This document shows, piece after piece, positions 1 through 6,175 of a DNA stretch of 14,541 bases. The DNA lies in assembly GCA_041299015.1 (NCBI GenBank), contig JBFYWB010000044.1, positions 1 through 14,541 on the forward strand, read 5' to 3'. The stretch comes from JARFQH01 sp041299015 (GTDB taxonomy: Bacteria > Desulfobacterota > Desulfobacteria > Desulfobacterales > SG8-13). A program made the translations under genes and the position numbers. Under the pieces are notes generated by a model. It was given only the letters and a program-made list of their open reading frames with translations. It ran no database searches and had not been told where the DNA came from. The first letter of the stretch is position 1, and each line of letters begins with the position of its first letter.

Positions 1-3
1 TGA

Positions 4-27
4 CCCTACCCGACGCTCTTCCTATCT
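4..27. other. Illumina adapter remnant at contig end (artefact)
   Basis: These 24 bases match the 3' part of the standard Illumina TruSeq/P5 read-1 adapter (CCCTACACGACG followed by CTCTTCCGATCT) at 22 positions. The differences are A to C at position 10 and G to T at position 23. Genomic sequence with sensible coding begins immediately afterwards at base 28. The in-frame TGA at 1-3 is therefore not a biological stop. This implies that the window starts at the physical end of a contig whose adapter was not trimmed. Confidence 0.88.
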
Positions 28-318
28 TTCAAAGAACCCTATTATTTTGTCGATGAGCAGCGTTTCGGCCCCTATCGCTTCTGGCATCATTTGCACATTT
101 TCATCCCGAAAAACGACGGCATCGAAATGCATGATATCGTTCACTACGGTTTGAAATTCGGATTGCTGGGCCGGCTGATGCACAGATACCGGGTGCGCCG
201 CCTCCTGGAGGATATTTTTGACCATCGCAGAGAACAATTGCGCAGACGATGGCCTGAGCACTCAACGTCCGGCGCCGTTTGCTCGTTCGAATCGGCCGAG
301 TCGGCGGCGCGCTCATGA
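28..318 (+). CDS. SRPBCC-fold ligand-binding protein, C-terminal part (5' end missing)
   Basis: The readable 96 residues look like the C-terminal half of the SRPBCC (START/polyketide-cyclase-like) family often annotated as ligand-binding or cell-division-inhibitor-like. They include PYYFVDEQRFGPYRFWHH, then a beta-strand with IEMHDIVHYG, then a C-terminal helix ending in LLEDIFDHRREQLRRR. The pattern of GPY-W-H-H, D-V-Y, G-LGR and IFD-R is characteristic of this family. These proteins form a hydrophobic cavity; their ligands are generally unknown. The last 18 or so residues after RRRW are low-complexity and look like a non-conserved tail. The N-terminal half is lost at the contig end, where adapter sequence replaces it, so truncation is technical and not evidence of a pseudogene. 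Confidence 0.72.
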   Translation, partial: FKEPYYFVDEQRFGPYRFWHHLHIFIPKNDGIEMHDIVHYGLKFGLLGRLMHRYRVRRLLEDIFDHRREQLRRRWPEHSTSGAVCSFESAESAARS

Positions 319-517
319 CGGTAGCGGTAGGCGTGCCGCGCAACGCTGAGGCCCGTTTTGGGCACTGGCACAGCAGAGTCGAATGCCGCCGCCGGTTTGA
401 CTGTGAGATAGGTCACGCCACCGGCCACATCCTTTGGCTCTCCCGAAATCCGCAACAATCGCCAAGCCTTGGACCTCTGATTGCCCGGCAACCCGGCCTT
501 TCCAGCCATCAGATCGA

Positions 518-790
518 TCAGGTCAGTTTTTTCGCCGTTTCCGCGACGGCTTTTACCAATTCGTCAATCGCTTCGTGCATGCCTTCACTGACCGAGGAAC
601 GACCGGAAACCTGCTGCCCGCCGAATTTTTCCTTAACGATTGCCTTTAGCTCTTCGAGACGTCGGACCCTCTGCTCGTACTCCGCGCGCTGCTCCTCCCC
701 CATCCCCTCGATTTTCTGAGAATAAATCTGGCGGATGAGGTCATCGGCCTCAGCCATTACCTGGTCTATTTTATCCGGTTTGAATTCCAT
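518..790 (-). CDS. Small helical hypothetical protein (90 aa)
   Basis: This 90-residue cytosolic protein has no signal peptide or membrane segment. It is rich in Glu, Lys, Arg and Ala. Residues 5-57 should be helical, with a probable coiled coil around 31-56 (EEQRAEYEQRVRRLEELKAI). A short Gly/Ser linker (57-69) is followed by a second amphipathic helix (70-88). The ATG at 790 has a strong ribosome binding site, AAAGGAG, 9 bases upstream on the minus strand, which fixes the start. It is convergent with the SRPBCC gene and has no obvious operon partner. I do not recognise the family. The two-helix layout would suit an oligomerising or adaptor protein, but that is speculation. Confidence 0.75.
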   Translation of the reverse strand: MEFKPDKIDQVMAEADDLIRQIYSQKIEGMGEEQRAEYEQRVRRLEELKAIVKEKFGGQQVSGRSSVSEGMHEAIDELVKAVAETAKKLT

Positions 791-1498
791 TCGTCGCTTC
801 TCCTTTCATCGTAACGATTAACATTTTCTTCTCCGCGATCAAAAATATTCGGAAAAATGGCGAGAGTCTTTCAATTGTCAAAATAAAACCAAATCGGATC
901 ATGGTGCTCTCTTTTCGCGTCTTAAGCAGCCGGTGCAGGGATCCAACTCTCTTGCGCATCGAGTGGGCATCTGCGTGACTTAGGCCGAGGATGCCCATCA
1001 AAAACATGATTTCCCCTGTGGGTCAACACTTATAAGCGAAAGCGCGGCGCCTGCCCGTCCATCTTGCACGCCCGCAAGCCTGATGCAAATCGGCTCTTTA
1101 TCGCGATGCTGTCTGCGACTGAAAGGACGATGATGGCGGGCTCAAGACTTGCGTGCAAGGTGTTTGCCCTTCCTTACCTATCCGAGTCAAAGATGGGTTT
1201 CGATTTGGGGTGGCAGGCAACCCTTTCCCCGAATCGTGCTGAACGGATAACCCGGCCCCGCGGTGTTGCCATTCGGTCCGGCTTTTGGTAACACGACCGA
1301 AAATGATGGCAGGACAGTCGACGCCGTGACCGGTGCATGGCAAAAGCAGAAAAGCGGTTATTTTCTTGAGCACTCGATGTGGAAAACCTGCGGCAGGTTG
1401 ATGCCGAAGCTTTCCGGGTCGGCACCCGTTCTCGTCGTCGCGATCCTTTTGGACTCATGCAAAACCGATACGGGTGTCGGACTGTCGGGGCGGGGACC
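791..1498. other. 708-bp region without a convincing gene
   Basis: Between the 90-aa minus-strand gene and the MFS transporter I see no reading frame with a credible family or ribosome binding site. The open frames present are short, mutually overlapping and of mixed composition. The leftmost part (about 790-900) is AT-richer and must hold the promoter of the 518-790 gene; a TTGACA lies there on the minus strand but lacks a good -10 at the right distance. Other structure consists of an inverted repeat at 964-997 and a pair of 9-base inverted copies (CTTGCACGC at 1063-1071, GCGTGCAAG at 1151-1159). No tRNA or rRNA signature was seen. It could contain a small RNA or decayed coding sequence. Confidence 0.5.
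964..997. repeat. Inverted repeat, 8-bp arms
   Basis: TGGGCATC (964-971) and GATGCCCA (990-997) are perfect reverse complements separated by 18 bases. There is no T-run on either side, so it does not look like an intrinsic terminator. It lies about 175 bases upstream of the minus-strand 90-aa gene and may be a leader structure or chance. Confidence 0.3.
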
Positions 1499-2767
1499 AT
1501 GAGCGCAGACATACAGACGATCGGCCTCAGGTTGAGGGTTTTCATTCCCTTTGCGTGCGGCTACTTTCTCTCCTACCTCTATCGGGTGGTCAATTCCGTC
1601 ATCGCTCCCAATCTGGTGGTCGAGATCGGCGTGGATCCTTCGGAACTGGGGCTGCTCACCTCGGCCTATTTCATTACCTTTGCCGCTGCGCAGCTGCCGC
1701 TGGGGGTATTGCTCGACCGGTTCGGTCCGCGCAGGATCGAGGCCTTCCTGCTGCTCTTTGCCGGTCTAGGGGCGTGGGTTTTCGCCGAAGCCGAGACGCT
1801 CAGCGGTCTGGTCGCCGGTCGCGCTCTGATCGGATTCGGCGTTTCCGCCTGCCTGATGGCCGCTTTCAAGGCTTACGTGATCTGGTATCCGCGGGAGCAG
1901 CTGCCGTCGATATACGGCTATCAGATGGCGGCCGGCGGCCTGGGTGCGCTGGCCGCCACGGCCCCTGTCGAAGCGGCCTTGGCCATCACGGACTGGCGCG
2001 GGGTGTTCATGGCCCTGGCGGTATTGACATTGGTGATGGCGGTCCTCGTTTACGTTGTGGTGCCTGAACGAGCCGCTGCCGGTCGGGAACTGCGTTTCGG
2101 AGAGCAGGTGCGGGGGGTCAGGCGCGTTTTTTCAAGCCTGGTCTTCTGGCGTATCGCACCCTGGGCGGCCCTCTCTCAGGCTACCTTTTTGTCGATCCAG
2201 GGACTGTGGGCCGGACCCTGGTTGAGGGATGTGGCCGGCTATGACCGCAATCAGGCGGCCGGCATCCTCATGCTGATGGCCGCTGCCATGGTGGCCGGTT
2301 TCATTTTAATGGGCAACGCGGCCGAGCGTCTGAGCCGATACGGGATTCGTCCGCTTGCCGTCGCTGCCACCGGGATGCTGGTTTTCATGGGGGCCTTGCT
2401 GCTCATTATCCTGCAAATCGACTTGGCCGCCATGGTGCTGTGGGGTCTCTTCGGATTTTTCGGCACTTCCGGCATCCTGCCCTACGCGGTGCTGTCCCAG
2501 AGCTTTCCCCCGCAGTTGTCAGGCAGGGTCAACACCGCCTTGAACCTGCTGGTGTTCGTGACGGCCTTTCTTGCCCAGTGGGGCATCGGTTCGGTCATTG
2601 AGCTGTGGCCGGCCGCAGAAGGGACCGGCTACGCGCCGGCCGGATACCGGGCGGCCTTCGGTGCCATGCTGGCGGCCCAGGGGCTCACGTTCCTGTGGTA
2701 TGTCGTCGGCAGAAGATATCCGCAACGCTGGTGGCAGCAAAACAAGCCAGACGGTCCTTTGCAGTGA
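1499..2767 (+). CDS. Major facilitator superfamily transporter
   Basis: A 422-residue polytopic inner-membrane protein with about 12 hydrophobic segments, the normal length for a 12-TM MFS carrier. The loop between TM2 and TM3 carries the MFS signature motif A, seen as GVLLDRFGPRR at residues 69-79. A central cytoplasmic loop (about 195-215, with ERAAAGRELRFGEQ) separates the two six-helix halves. The substrate cannot be told from sequence; secondary transport driven by an ion gradient is assumed from the family. An in-frame ATG at 1379 would add 40 residues of polar, Arg-rich sequence that do not resemble an MFS N-terminus, so I chose the ATG at 1499, preceded by a GGGGCGGGG stretch that can serve as a purine-rich Shine-Dalgarno. 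The next gene starts 228 bases later, so the transporter appears monocistronic. Confidence 0.88.
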   Translation: MSADIQTIGLRLRVFIPFACGYFLSYLYRVVNSVIAPNLVVEIGVDPSELGLLTSAYFITFAAAQLPLGVLLDRFGPRRIEAFLLLFAGLGAWVFAEAETLSGLVAGRALIGFGVSACLMAAFKAYVIWYPREQLPSIYGYQMAAGGLGALAATAPVEAALAITDWRGVFMALAVLTLVMAVLVYVVVPERAAAGRELRFGEQVRGVRRVFSSLVFWRIAPWAALSQATFLSIQGLWAGPWLRDVAGYDRNQAAGILMLMAAAMVAGFILMGNAAERLSRYGIRPLAVAATGMLVFMGALLLIILQIDLAAMVLWGLFGFFGTSGILPYAVLSQSFPPQLSGRVNTALNLLVFVTAFLAQWGIGSVIELWPAAEGTGYAPAGYRAAFGAMLAAQGLTFLWYVVGRRYPQRWWQQNKPDGPLQ

Positions 2768-2851
2768 TTTTGATCACCTGGGTTTTATACGATCAGTGTC
2801 GGATACCCATAAAAACTGAGACAGGAGCGGGTCCTCGGCAGTCATCTCCGT

Positions 2852-2872
2852 AGCGACAATTTATTTGTCGCT
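2852..2872 (+). terminator. Possible hairpin terminator after MFS gene
   Basis: A perfect 8-bp stem, AGCGACAA and TTGTCGCT, with a 5-base loop (TTTAT) lies 85 bases after the MFS stop codon. It is followed by TTGCTC and not by a clean T-run, so termination efficiency is doubtful. It could instead be part of the upstream region of the lipoprotein gene. Confidence 0.35.
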
Positions 2873-2885
2873 TTGCTCAAAGACC

Positions 2886-2914
2886 TTGAAATACCGGCTC
2901 ACATATCCTAGCAT
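2886..2914 (+). promoter_or_regulatory. Candidate sigma70 promoter for the lipoprotein-hydrolase pair
   Basis: TTGAAA (2886-2891) and TAGCAT (2909-2914) are separated by 17 bases and match the sigma70 hexamers at 5 of 6 and 4 of 6 positions. The start site would be near 2921, leaving a leader of about 75 bases before the ATG at 2996. Confidence 0.4.
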
Positions 2915-2995
2915 GGTTCCAATGCGCGATGCTTTCAACAGCATCACTTTGAATCGTCAATCGGAAAAATTTTATCAGAAAAGGAGAACAGCGAT

Positions 2996-3472
2996 ATGAA
3001 AAAGCCCATCAGATCACAATGGCAGGTAACCATTATCCTTGTCCTGGCGATCATGGCGCTGGTCGGTTGTCAGACGACCAGCCAGGGCGGCAGGACCGTC
3101 ACCCGCGACCAAGCCCAGAGGCCGTTAACCGTCTATAACGGGACGGTCCTGAGGGTGGCCGATGTCCAGATCCAGGGCAGGGAAACCGGTGTTGGCGCGG
3201 TCGGCGGTGCGGTTGTCGGCGGTATTGTGGGAAGTACCATCGGCGGTGGGCGCGGCCGCACCCTTGCAACGACCGGCGGGGCGCTGGCCGGGGCCGCGGG
3301 CGGATCGGCCGTCGAGCAAAGACGGGCGACCCGCCCGGGGCTCGAAATCGAGGTAGAACTCGATGACGGTCGGATCATGGCGATCGTGCAGGAAAAAGAC
3401 GACGAATTCATTGTCGGGGATCGAGTCCGCCTGATTTCCGCGCCGGACGGCACTTTTCGTGTCCGGCAGTGA
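2996..3472 (+). CDS. Glycine-zipper outer-membrane lipoprotein (SlyB/Pcp-like)
   Basis: A 158-residue lipoprotein. A basic N-terminus (MKKPIRSQWQ) is followed by a hydrophobic segment and a lipobox LVGC with the lipidated cysteine at residue 25; Gln at +2 favours outer-membrane sorting by the usual rule. Residues 65-107 form a Gly-rich two-pass glycine-zipper domain (GxxxG repeats such as GAVGGAVVGGIVGS and GGALAGAAGG), as in SlyB/Pcp/rickettsial 17-kDa antigen proteins. The C-terminal part (115-157) is a small beta domain with EIEVELDDGR and GDRVRLIS, typical of the same family. Such proteins are linked to envelope integrity and stress. The start has an AAAAGGAG ribosome binding site. The stop overlaps the start of the downstream hydrolase, implying coupled translation. 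Confidence 0.87.
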   Translation: MKKPIRSQWQVTIILVLAIMALVGCQTTSQGGRTVTRDQAQRPLTVYNGTVLRVADVQIQGRETGVGAVGGAVVGGIVGSTIGGGRGRTLATTGGALAGAAGGSAVEQRRATRPGLEIEVELDDGRIMAIVQEKDDEFIVGDRVRLISAPDGTFRVRQ

Positions 3473-4332
3473 ACGGCCCGGATATGATCAGAACCAGGGG
3501 TGACGGCGTCGACATCCAGGTGGCCCGGTGGCGGGGCAAGGGGCGGACGATGCTGTGCGTGCACGGCCTTACCGCCAACTGCCGCTGTTGGGACAGCTTG
3601 GCTGCGTCTCTGGCGCCACGCTTCGATCTGATCGCATTGGATCTGCGCGGCAGGGGTCTTTCGGAAAAACCGGCGCGAGGATATCGCGTCGACCAGCATT
3701 GCCGGGATATCGAGGCCGTCATCGCAAACTTGAACATCGAGCGGCCGATTCTCGTTGGCCATTCGCTGGGCGCGCTGATCGCGCTGGTCTTTGCCGCCCG
3801 CCGGCCGGAGCAGACCGCGGGCCTGGTCCTCCTCGACGGTGCCGGATGCCTGACGGAGGCGCAGTTCGCGAAGGTGCTCAAAGGGATCAAACCGGCCCTG
3901 GACCGACTCGGGGCCCTCTTTCCGTCTTTCGAGGCTTACACCGCGCGTTTGAAGCAGGCTCCTTTTCTCAATCCTTGGACAGAGGCCCTGGAACGCTATT
4001 TTCGCTATGAGATCGAGGAGGTCCCCGGCGGCGTGCGCTCGCGCGTGCGGCCGGAACACATTCAAGAGGAGATCGAAAACCTAAAGAAGGTTGACGCAGC
4101 GGATTACTACCCGCAGATCAAATGTCCGGTCCTGATCCTGCGCGCCACTGATGGTACGTTGGCGCCGGACGACCGGGTGCTTCCCGAAAGCGCAGCGCAG
4201 CGCATGCTCAAGGAAATTCCCGATGTGCGCTGCGTGCCCATCGACGGCACCAATCACTACACGATCCTGTTTCAGCCCAACCCCACCCGAGACGATGCAC
4301 TCAACGGTTTTCTGGCCCGACTGGAAGAATAA
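3469..4332 (+). CDS. Alpha/beta hydrolase
   Basis: A 287-residue soluble alpha/beta-hydrolase-fold enzyme of usual family length. The oxyanion-hole HG is at 32-33 (CVHGLTAN). The nucleophile elbow GHSLG is at 97-101 with Ser99. The catalytic acid is probably Asp228 (LRATDGTLAP), and the catalytic His is His263 (DGTNHYTI). DLRGRGLSEKP at 58-68 is the conserved post-strand-4 loop. The cap domain is about 125-205. The substrate is not evident: ester, lactone or C-C bond hydrolysis are all possible. I chose GTG at 3469 because it overlaps the lipoprotein stop as GTGA, a classic coupling arrangement. An in-frame ATG at 3484 is an alternative; neither has a strong ribosome binding site. A 122-bp gap with a strong promoter separates it from the next operon. 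Confidence 0.86.
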   Translation: MNGPDMIRTRGDGVDIQVARWRGKGRTMLCVHGLTANCRCWDSLAASLAPRFDLIALDLRGRGLSEKPARGYRVDQHCRDIEAVIANLNIERPILVGHSLGALIALVFAARRPEQTAGLVLLDGAGCLTEAQFAKVLKGIKPALDRLGALFPSFEAYTARLKQAPFLNPWTEALERYFRYEIEEVPGGVRSRVRPEHIQEEIENLKKVDAADYYPQIKCPVLILRATDGTLAPDDRVLPESAAQRMLKEIPDVRCVPIDGTNHYTILFQPNPTRDDALNGFLARLEE

Positions 4333-4372
4333 TTCAGGCGGCCTGGTTTTTCCGGCGCATGAATTATTTGTG

Positions 4373-4401
4373 TTGACAAGACACACGGTCGTTTTTATTA
4401 T
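4373..4401 (+). promoter_or_regulatory. Strong sigma70-type promoter of the NifX/MinD operon
   Basis: A perfect -35 TTGACA (4373-4378) and a -10 TATTAT (4396-4401, 5 of 6) are separated by exactly 17 bases. The start site is expected near 4408, giving a leader of about 48 bases to the ATG at 4456. The -10 and start site lie inside a large palindrome. No sigma54-type GG/GC element at the required spacing was seen here. Confidence 0.8.
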
Positions 4402-4429
4402 GAGATAAATCTCATAACGAAAACGACCG
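4386..4429. promoter_or_regulatory. 44-bp interrupted palindrome overlapping the promoter (likely operator)
   Basis: Two nested perfect inverted repeats share one centre at 4407/4408. The inner arms are TTATGAGAT (4398-4406) and ATCTCATAA (4409-4417). The outer arms are CGGTCGTTTT (4386-4395) and AAAACGACCG (4420-4429). Only the two bases on each side between inner and outer arms (4396-4397 and 4418-4419), plus the central AA, fail to pair. The dyad covers the spacer, the -10 and the expected +1, so a dimeric or tetrameric protein bound here would be expected to block RNA polymerase. Because transcription should start near the centre, it is more likely a DNA operator than an RNA hairpin. Confidence 0.78.
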
Positions 4430-4455
4430 CGACCGAATCCGAAAGGAACCAAAGA

Positions 4456-4818
4456 ATGAAAATTGCCGTCTCAGCGAACGGAAAGAACCTGGATGCACCC
4501 CTCGATACGCGTTTTGGCAGGACCGCCTATTTCGTGATCGTCGATCCGGACACGTTGGCCTTCGAAGCCGTCGAAAACCGGCAAAGCCTCAACCTTCCGC
4601 AGGGCGCGGGCATTCAGGCCGCCAAGACAGTCCTGCAGTACGAAGCCGGTGCGGTCATCACCGGCAATTGCGGCCCCAAAGCCTTCAAGGTGCTCGAGGC
4701 CGCCGGAGTCAAAGTCTACGTCGGTGCCGCGGGGCCTGTTCGGGACATCGTCGACCAATTCAAGAAGGGCGAACTGAGTGAATCCCATGGACCCAATGTA
4801 GAGGGTCACTGGGTGTAA
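4456..4818 (+). CDS. NifX/NifB-type (MTH1175-like) metal-cofactor carrier protein 1
   Basis: A 120-residue protein of the dinitrogenase iron-molybdenum cofactor biosynthesis family, an RNase-H-like fold that binds metal-sulfur cofactors. Visible family features are the N-terminal strand MKIAVSANG, the LDTRFGRTAYFVIVD segment at 16-30, GAGIQAAKTVL at 50-60 and GNCGPKAFKVLEAAGVKVY at 70-88. In sulfate reducers a member of this family is the orange protein, which carries a Mo-Cu-S cluster; this protein or its neighbour could be that homologue, but the metal cannot be deduced here. The start has an AAAGGA ribosome binding site. It is the first gene of a four-gene operon under a palindrome-controlled promoter. 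A possible role as a carrier charged by the two downstream ATPases is inferred from context. Confidence 0.9.
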   Translation: MKIAVSANGKNLDAPLDTRFGRTAYFVIVDPDTLAFEAVENRQSLNLPQGAGIQAAKTVLQYEAGAVITGNCGPKAFKVLEAAGVKVYVGAAGPVRDIVDQFKKGELSESHGPNVEGHWV

Positions 4819-4838
4819 GCGGCGGCACCTTGGTCGAT

Positions 4839-4857
4839 TGGGCTGAGTCTGAGCCCA
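4839..4857 (+). other. Hairpin between the two NifX-like genes
   Basis: TGGGCT (4839-4844) and AGCCCA (4852-4857) form a 6-bp stem with a 7-base loop, just after the first NifX-like stop. No T-run follows, so it is not an evident terminator. It may protect or process the mRNA within the 123-base intergenic gap. Confidence 0.35.
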
Positions 4858-4941
4858 CCGATGGACCACGTGGATGTCGTTAACGTTCTTGCTGGAATAT
4901 CCCTTAACCCTTATCTGCCGAACCGTTGAAAGGAGAATGAA

Positions 4942-5274
4942 ATGAAATTTGCGATTCCCACCGCTGAAGGTAAATTGACCGCTCACTTCGGACACAGCCA
5001 GGAATTTGCGCTGCTGCATGTCGAGGAAAACCGCATCACCAAGAAGGAGGTTCTCACCCCACCGCCCCACGAACCCGGTGTGCTGCCCCGTTGGCTGCAA
5101 GAGCTTGGCACGGATGTCATCATTGCCGGGGGAATGGGACAGCGCGCACAGCAGTTGTTTACACAGAACAACATCCGGGTCATCACCGGTGCGCCGTGCC
5201 TGGCCCCCGAAGATTTGGTGCAACAGTATTTGAGCCATACACTGGAAACCGGCTCGAACGTTTGCGATCACTGA
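4942..5274 (+). CDS. NifX/NifB-type metal-cofactor carrier protein 2
   Basis: A 110-residue second member of the NifX/MTH1175 family, clearly divergent from the first. It has the more typical AHFGHSQEFALLHVEE motif (14-29), followed by PPPHEPGVLPRWL (40-52) and IAGGMGQRAQQLF (61-73). That combination is characteristic of the form found next to ferredoxin-MinD ATPases. Possible metal ligands are His15, His18, His43 and Cys86, plus a C-terminal VCDH (Cys108, His110). Start ATG has a strong GAAAGGAG site 6 bases away. The next gene begins 34 bases downstream. The two family members probably play different roles, for example cofactor carrier and accessory scaffold; which is which is not shown by sequence. 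Confidence 0.9.
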   Translation: MKFAIPTAEGKLTAHFGHSQEFALLHVEENRITKKEVLTPPPHEPGVLPRWLQELGTDVIIAGGMGQRAQQLFTQNNIRVITGAPCLAPEDLVQQYLSHTLETGSNVCDH

Positions 5275-5308
5275 AAGGGAAATCAACAGACACAGCAGGG
5301 AAGAGGAC

Positions 5309-6175
5309 ATGATCATCACCGTTGCGAGCGGAAAGGGCGGGACCGGAAAGACCACCGTGGCCACCAATCTTGCGGTGGCCGTCGAAACCGATGTGCAGGT
5401 GCTGGATTGTGACGTGGAGGAGCCGAACGTCCACTTGTTTCTAAAACCGAAAATCGTGGACACCACAACCGTCACAACGCCTGTTCCGGAAATCGATCTA
5501 TCTAAATGTACGCGGTGCGGCGAATGTGAAAAAATTTGCCAATTCAAGGCGATCGTCGTGCTCAATGACACGGTCCTGACCTTTCCGGAGATGTGCCATG
5601 GCTGCGGCGGCTGCACGGCCGTGTGCCCCGCGGCCGCCGTCAAGGAAATCGGTCGTGAACTGGGCACCATCGAAACCGGTCACCGCAGAGGCGTGGCCTT
5701 CGGCCACGGCCGGTTGCGAATTGGGGAAGCCATGGCACCACCGCTGATCAGAAAGGTCCGCGCCCTGGCCCTGCCGGACCGGTTCACCATCATCGATGCA
5801 CCGCCGGGAACCTCCTGCCCGGTGATTGCATCGATGAAAGGGACCGACTTCGTGCTGCTGGTGACAGAACCGACACCCTTCGGACTGCACGACCTGAAGC
5901 TGGCGGTCGGTGCCGTTAAATTGTTGGGCATACCGCACGGCTTGGTGATTAACCGGGCGGACCTGGGCGACCGTGAGGTTTACGCCTACGCCTCAGCGGA
6001 GAAGATTCCCATTCTGATGGAGATCCCTTTCGACCGCCGGTTGGCGGAGGCCTATTCCGAAGGGGATTTGATTGTGGAAACACAGCCGCAATGGAAGGAT
6101 GCCTTTCGAGATCTTTACCTTTCGATAAAAAAATTGGTTGAAAAACAAAAGGAAGCGATACCATGCAAGAGCTGA
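5309..6175 (+). CDS. Ferredoxin-MinD family P-loop ATPase 1
   Basis: A 288-residue cytoplasmic ATPase of the MinD/Mrp/SIMIBI class with an inserted ferredoxin module. The deviant Walker A, GKGGTGKTT, is at 8-16. Two complete [4Fe-4S] motifs follow: CTRCGECEKIC (Cys67, 70, 73, 77) and CHGCGGCTAVCP (Cys96, 99, 102, 106). The Walker B/switch region is IIDAPPGTSCP, with Asp163. The GTSCP cysteine (Cys170) after the P-loop switch is also conserved in its paralogue. Such proteins (COG1149) pair with NifX-like proteins and, in Desulfovibrio, belong to the orange-protein complex. The likely job is ATP-dependent, redox-linked cluster handling; this is inferred. It overlaps the next ATPase gene by 13 bases, consistent with co-translation and perhaps a heterodimer. 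Confidence 0.92.
   Translation: MIITVASGKGGTGKTTVATNLAVAVETDVQVLDCDVEEPNVHLFLKPKIVDTTTVTTPVPEIDLSKCTRCGECEKICQFKAIVVLNDTVLTFPEMCHGCGGCTAVCPAAAVKEIGRELGTIETGHRRGVAFGHGRLRIGEAMAPPLIRKVRALALPDRFTIIDAPPGTSCPVIASMKGTDFVLLVTEPTPFGLHDLKLAVGAVKLLGIPHGLVINRADLGDREVYAYASAEKIPILMEIPFDRRLAEAYSEGDLIVETQPQWKDAFRDLYLSIKKLVEKQKEAIPCKS

Noticed and set aside
402..417. TGTGA-N6-TCACG, resembling a CRP site
   Set aside because: It lies between the 3' ends of two convergent genes, where no promoter is expected; likely chance.
279..719. 146-aa frame on plus and overlapping 121-aa frame on minus (144-509)
   Set aside because: They conflict with the SRPBCC gene and the 90-aa minus-strand gene, which has a strong ribosome binding site. 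Composition is Ser/Arg/Pro-rich without recognisable motifs.
771..1007. 78-aa minus-strand frame upstream of the 90-aa gene
   Set aside because: It overlaps the next start and its ribosome binding site, and its composition is not protein-like.
2873..2879. TTGCTCA half-site identical to one arm of the DUF134 operator
   Set aside because: The second half-site is missing and a 7-base match is expected by chance in a window of this size.
3133..4065. 310-aa open frame on the minus strand
   Set aside because: It is antisense to the lipoprotein and hydrolase genes, both of which have clear motifs in the sense frame.
4471..5670. 399-aa open frame on the minus strand
   Set aside because: It runs antisense across two NifX-like genes and the start of the first ATPase and shows no family features.
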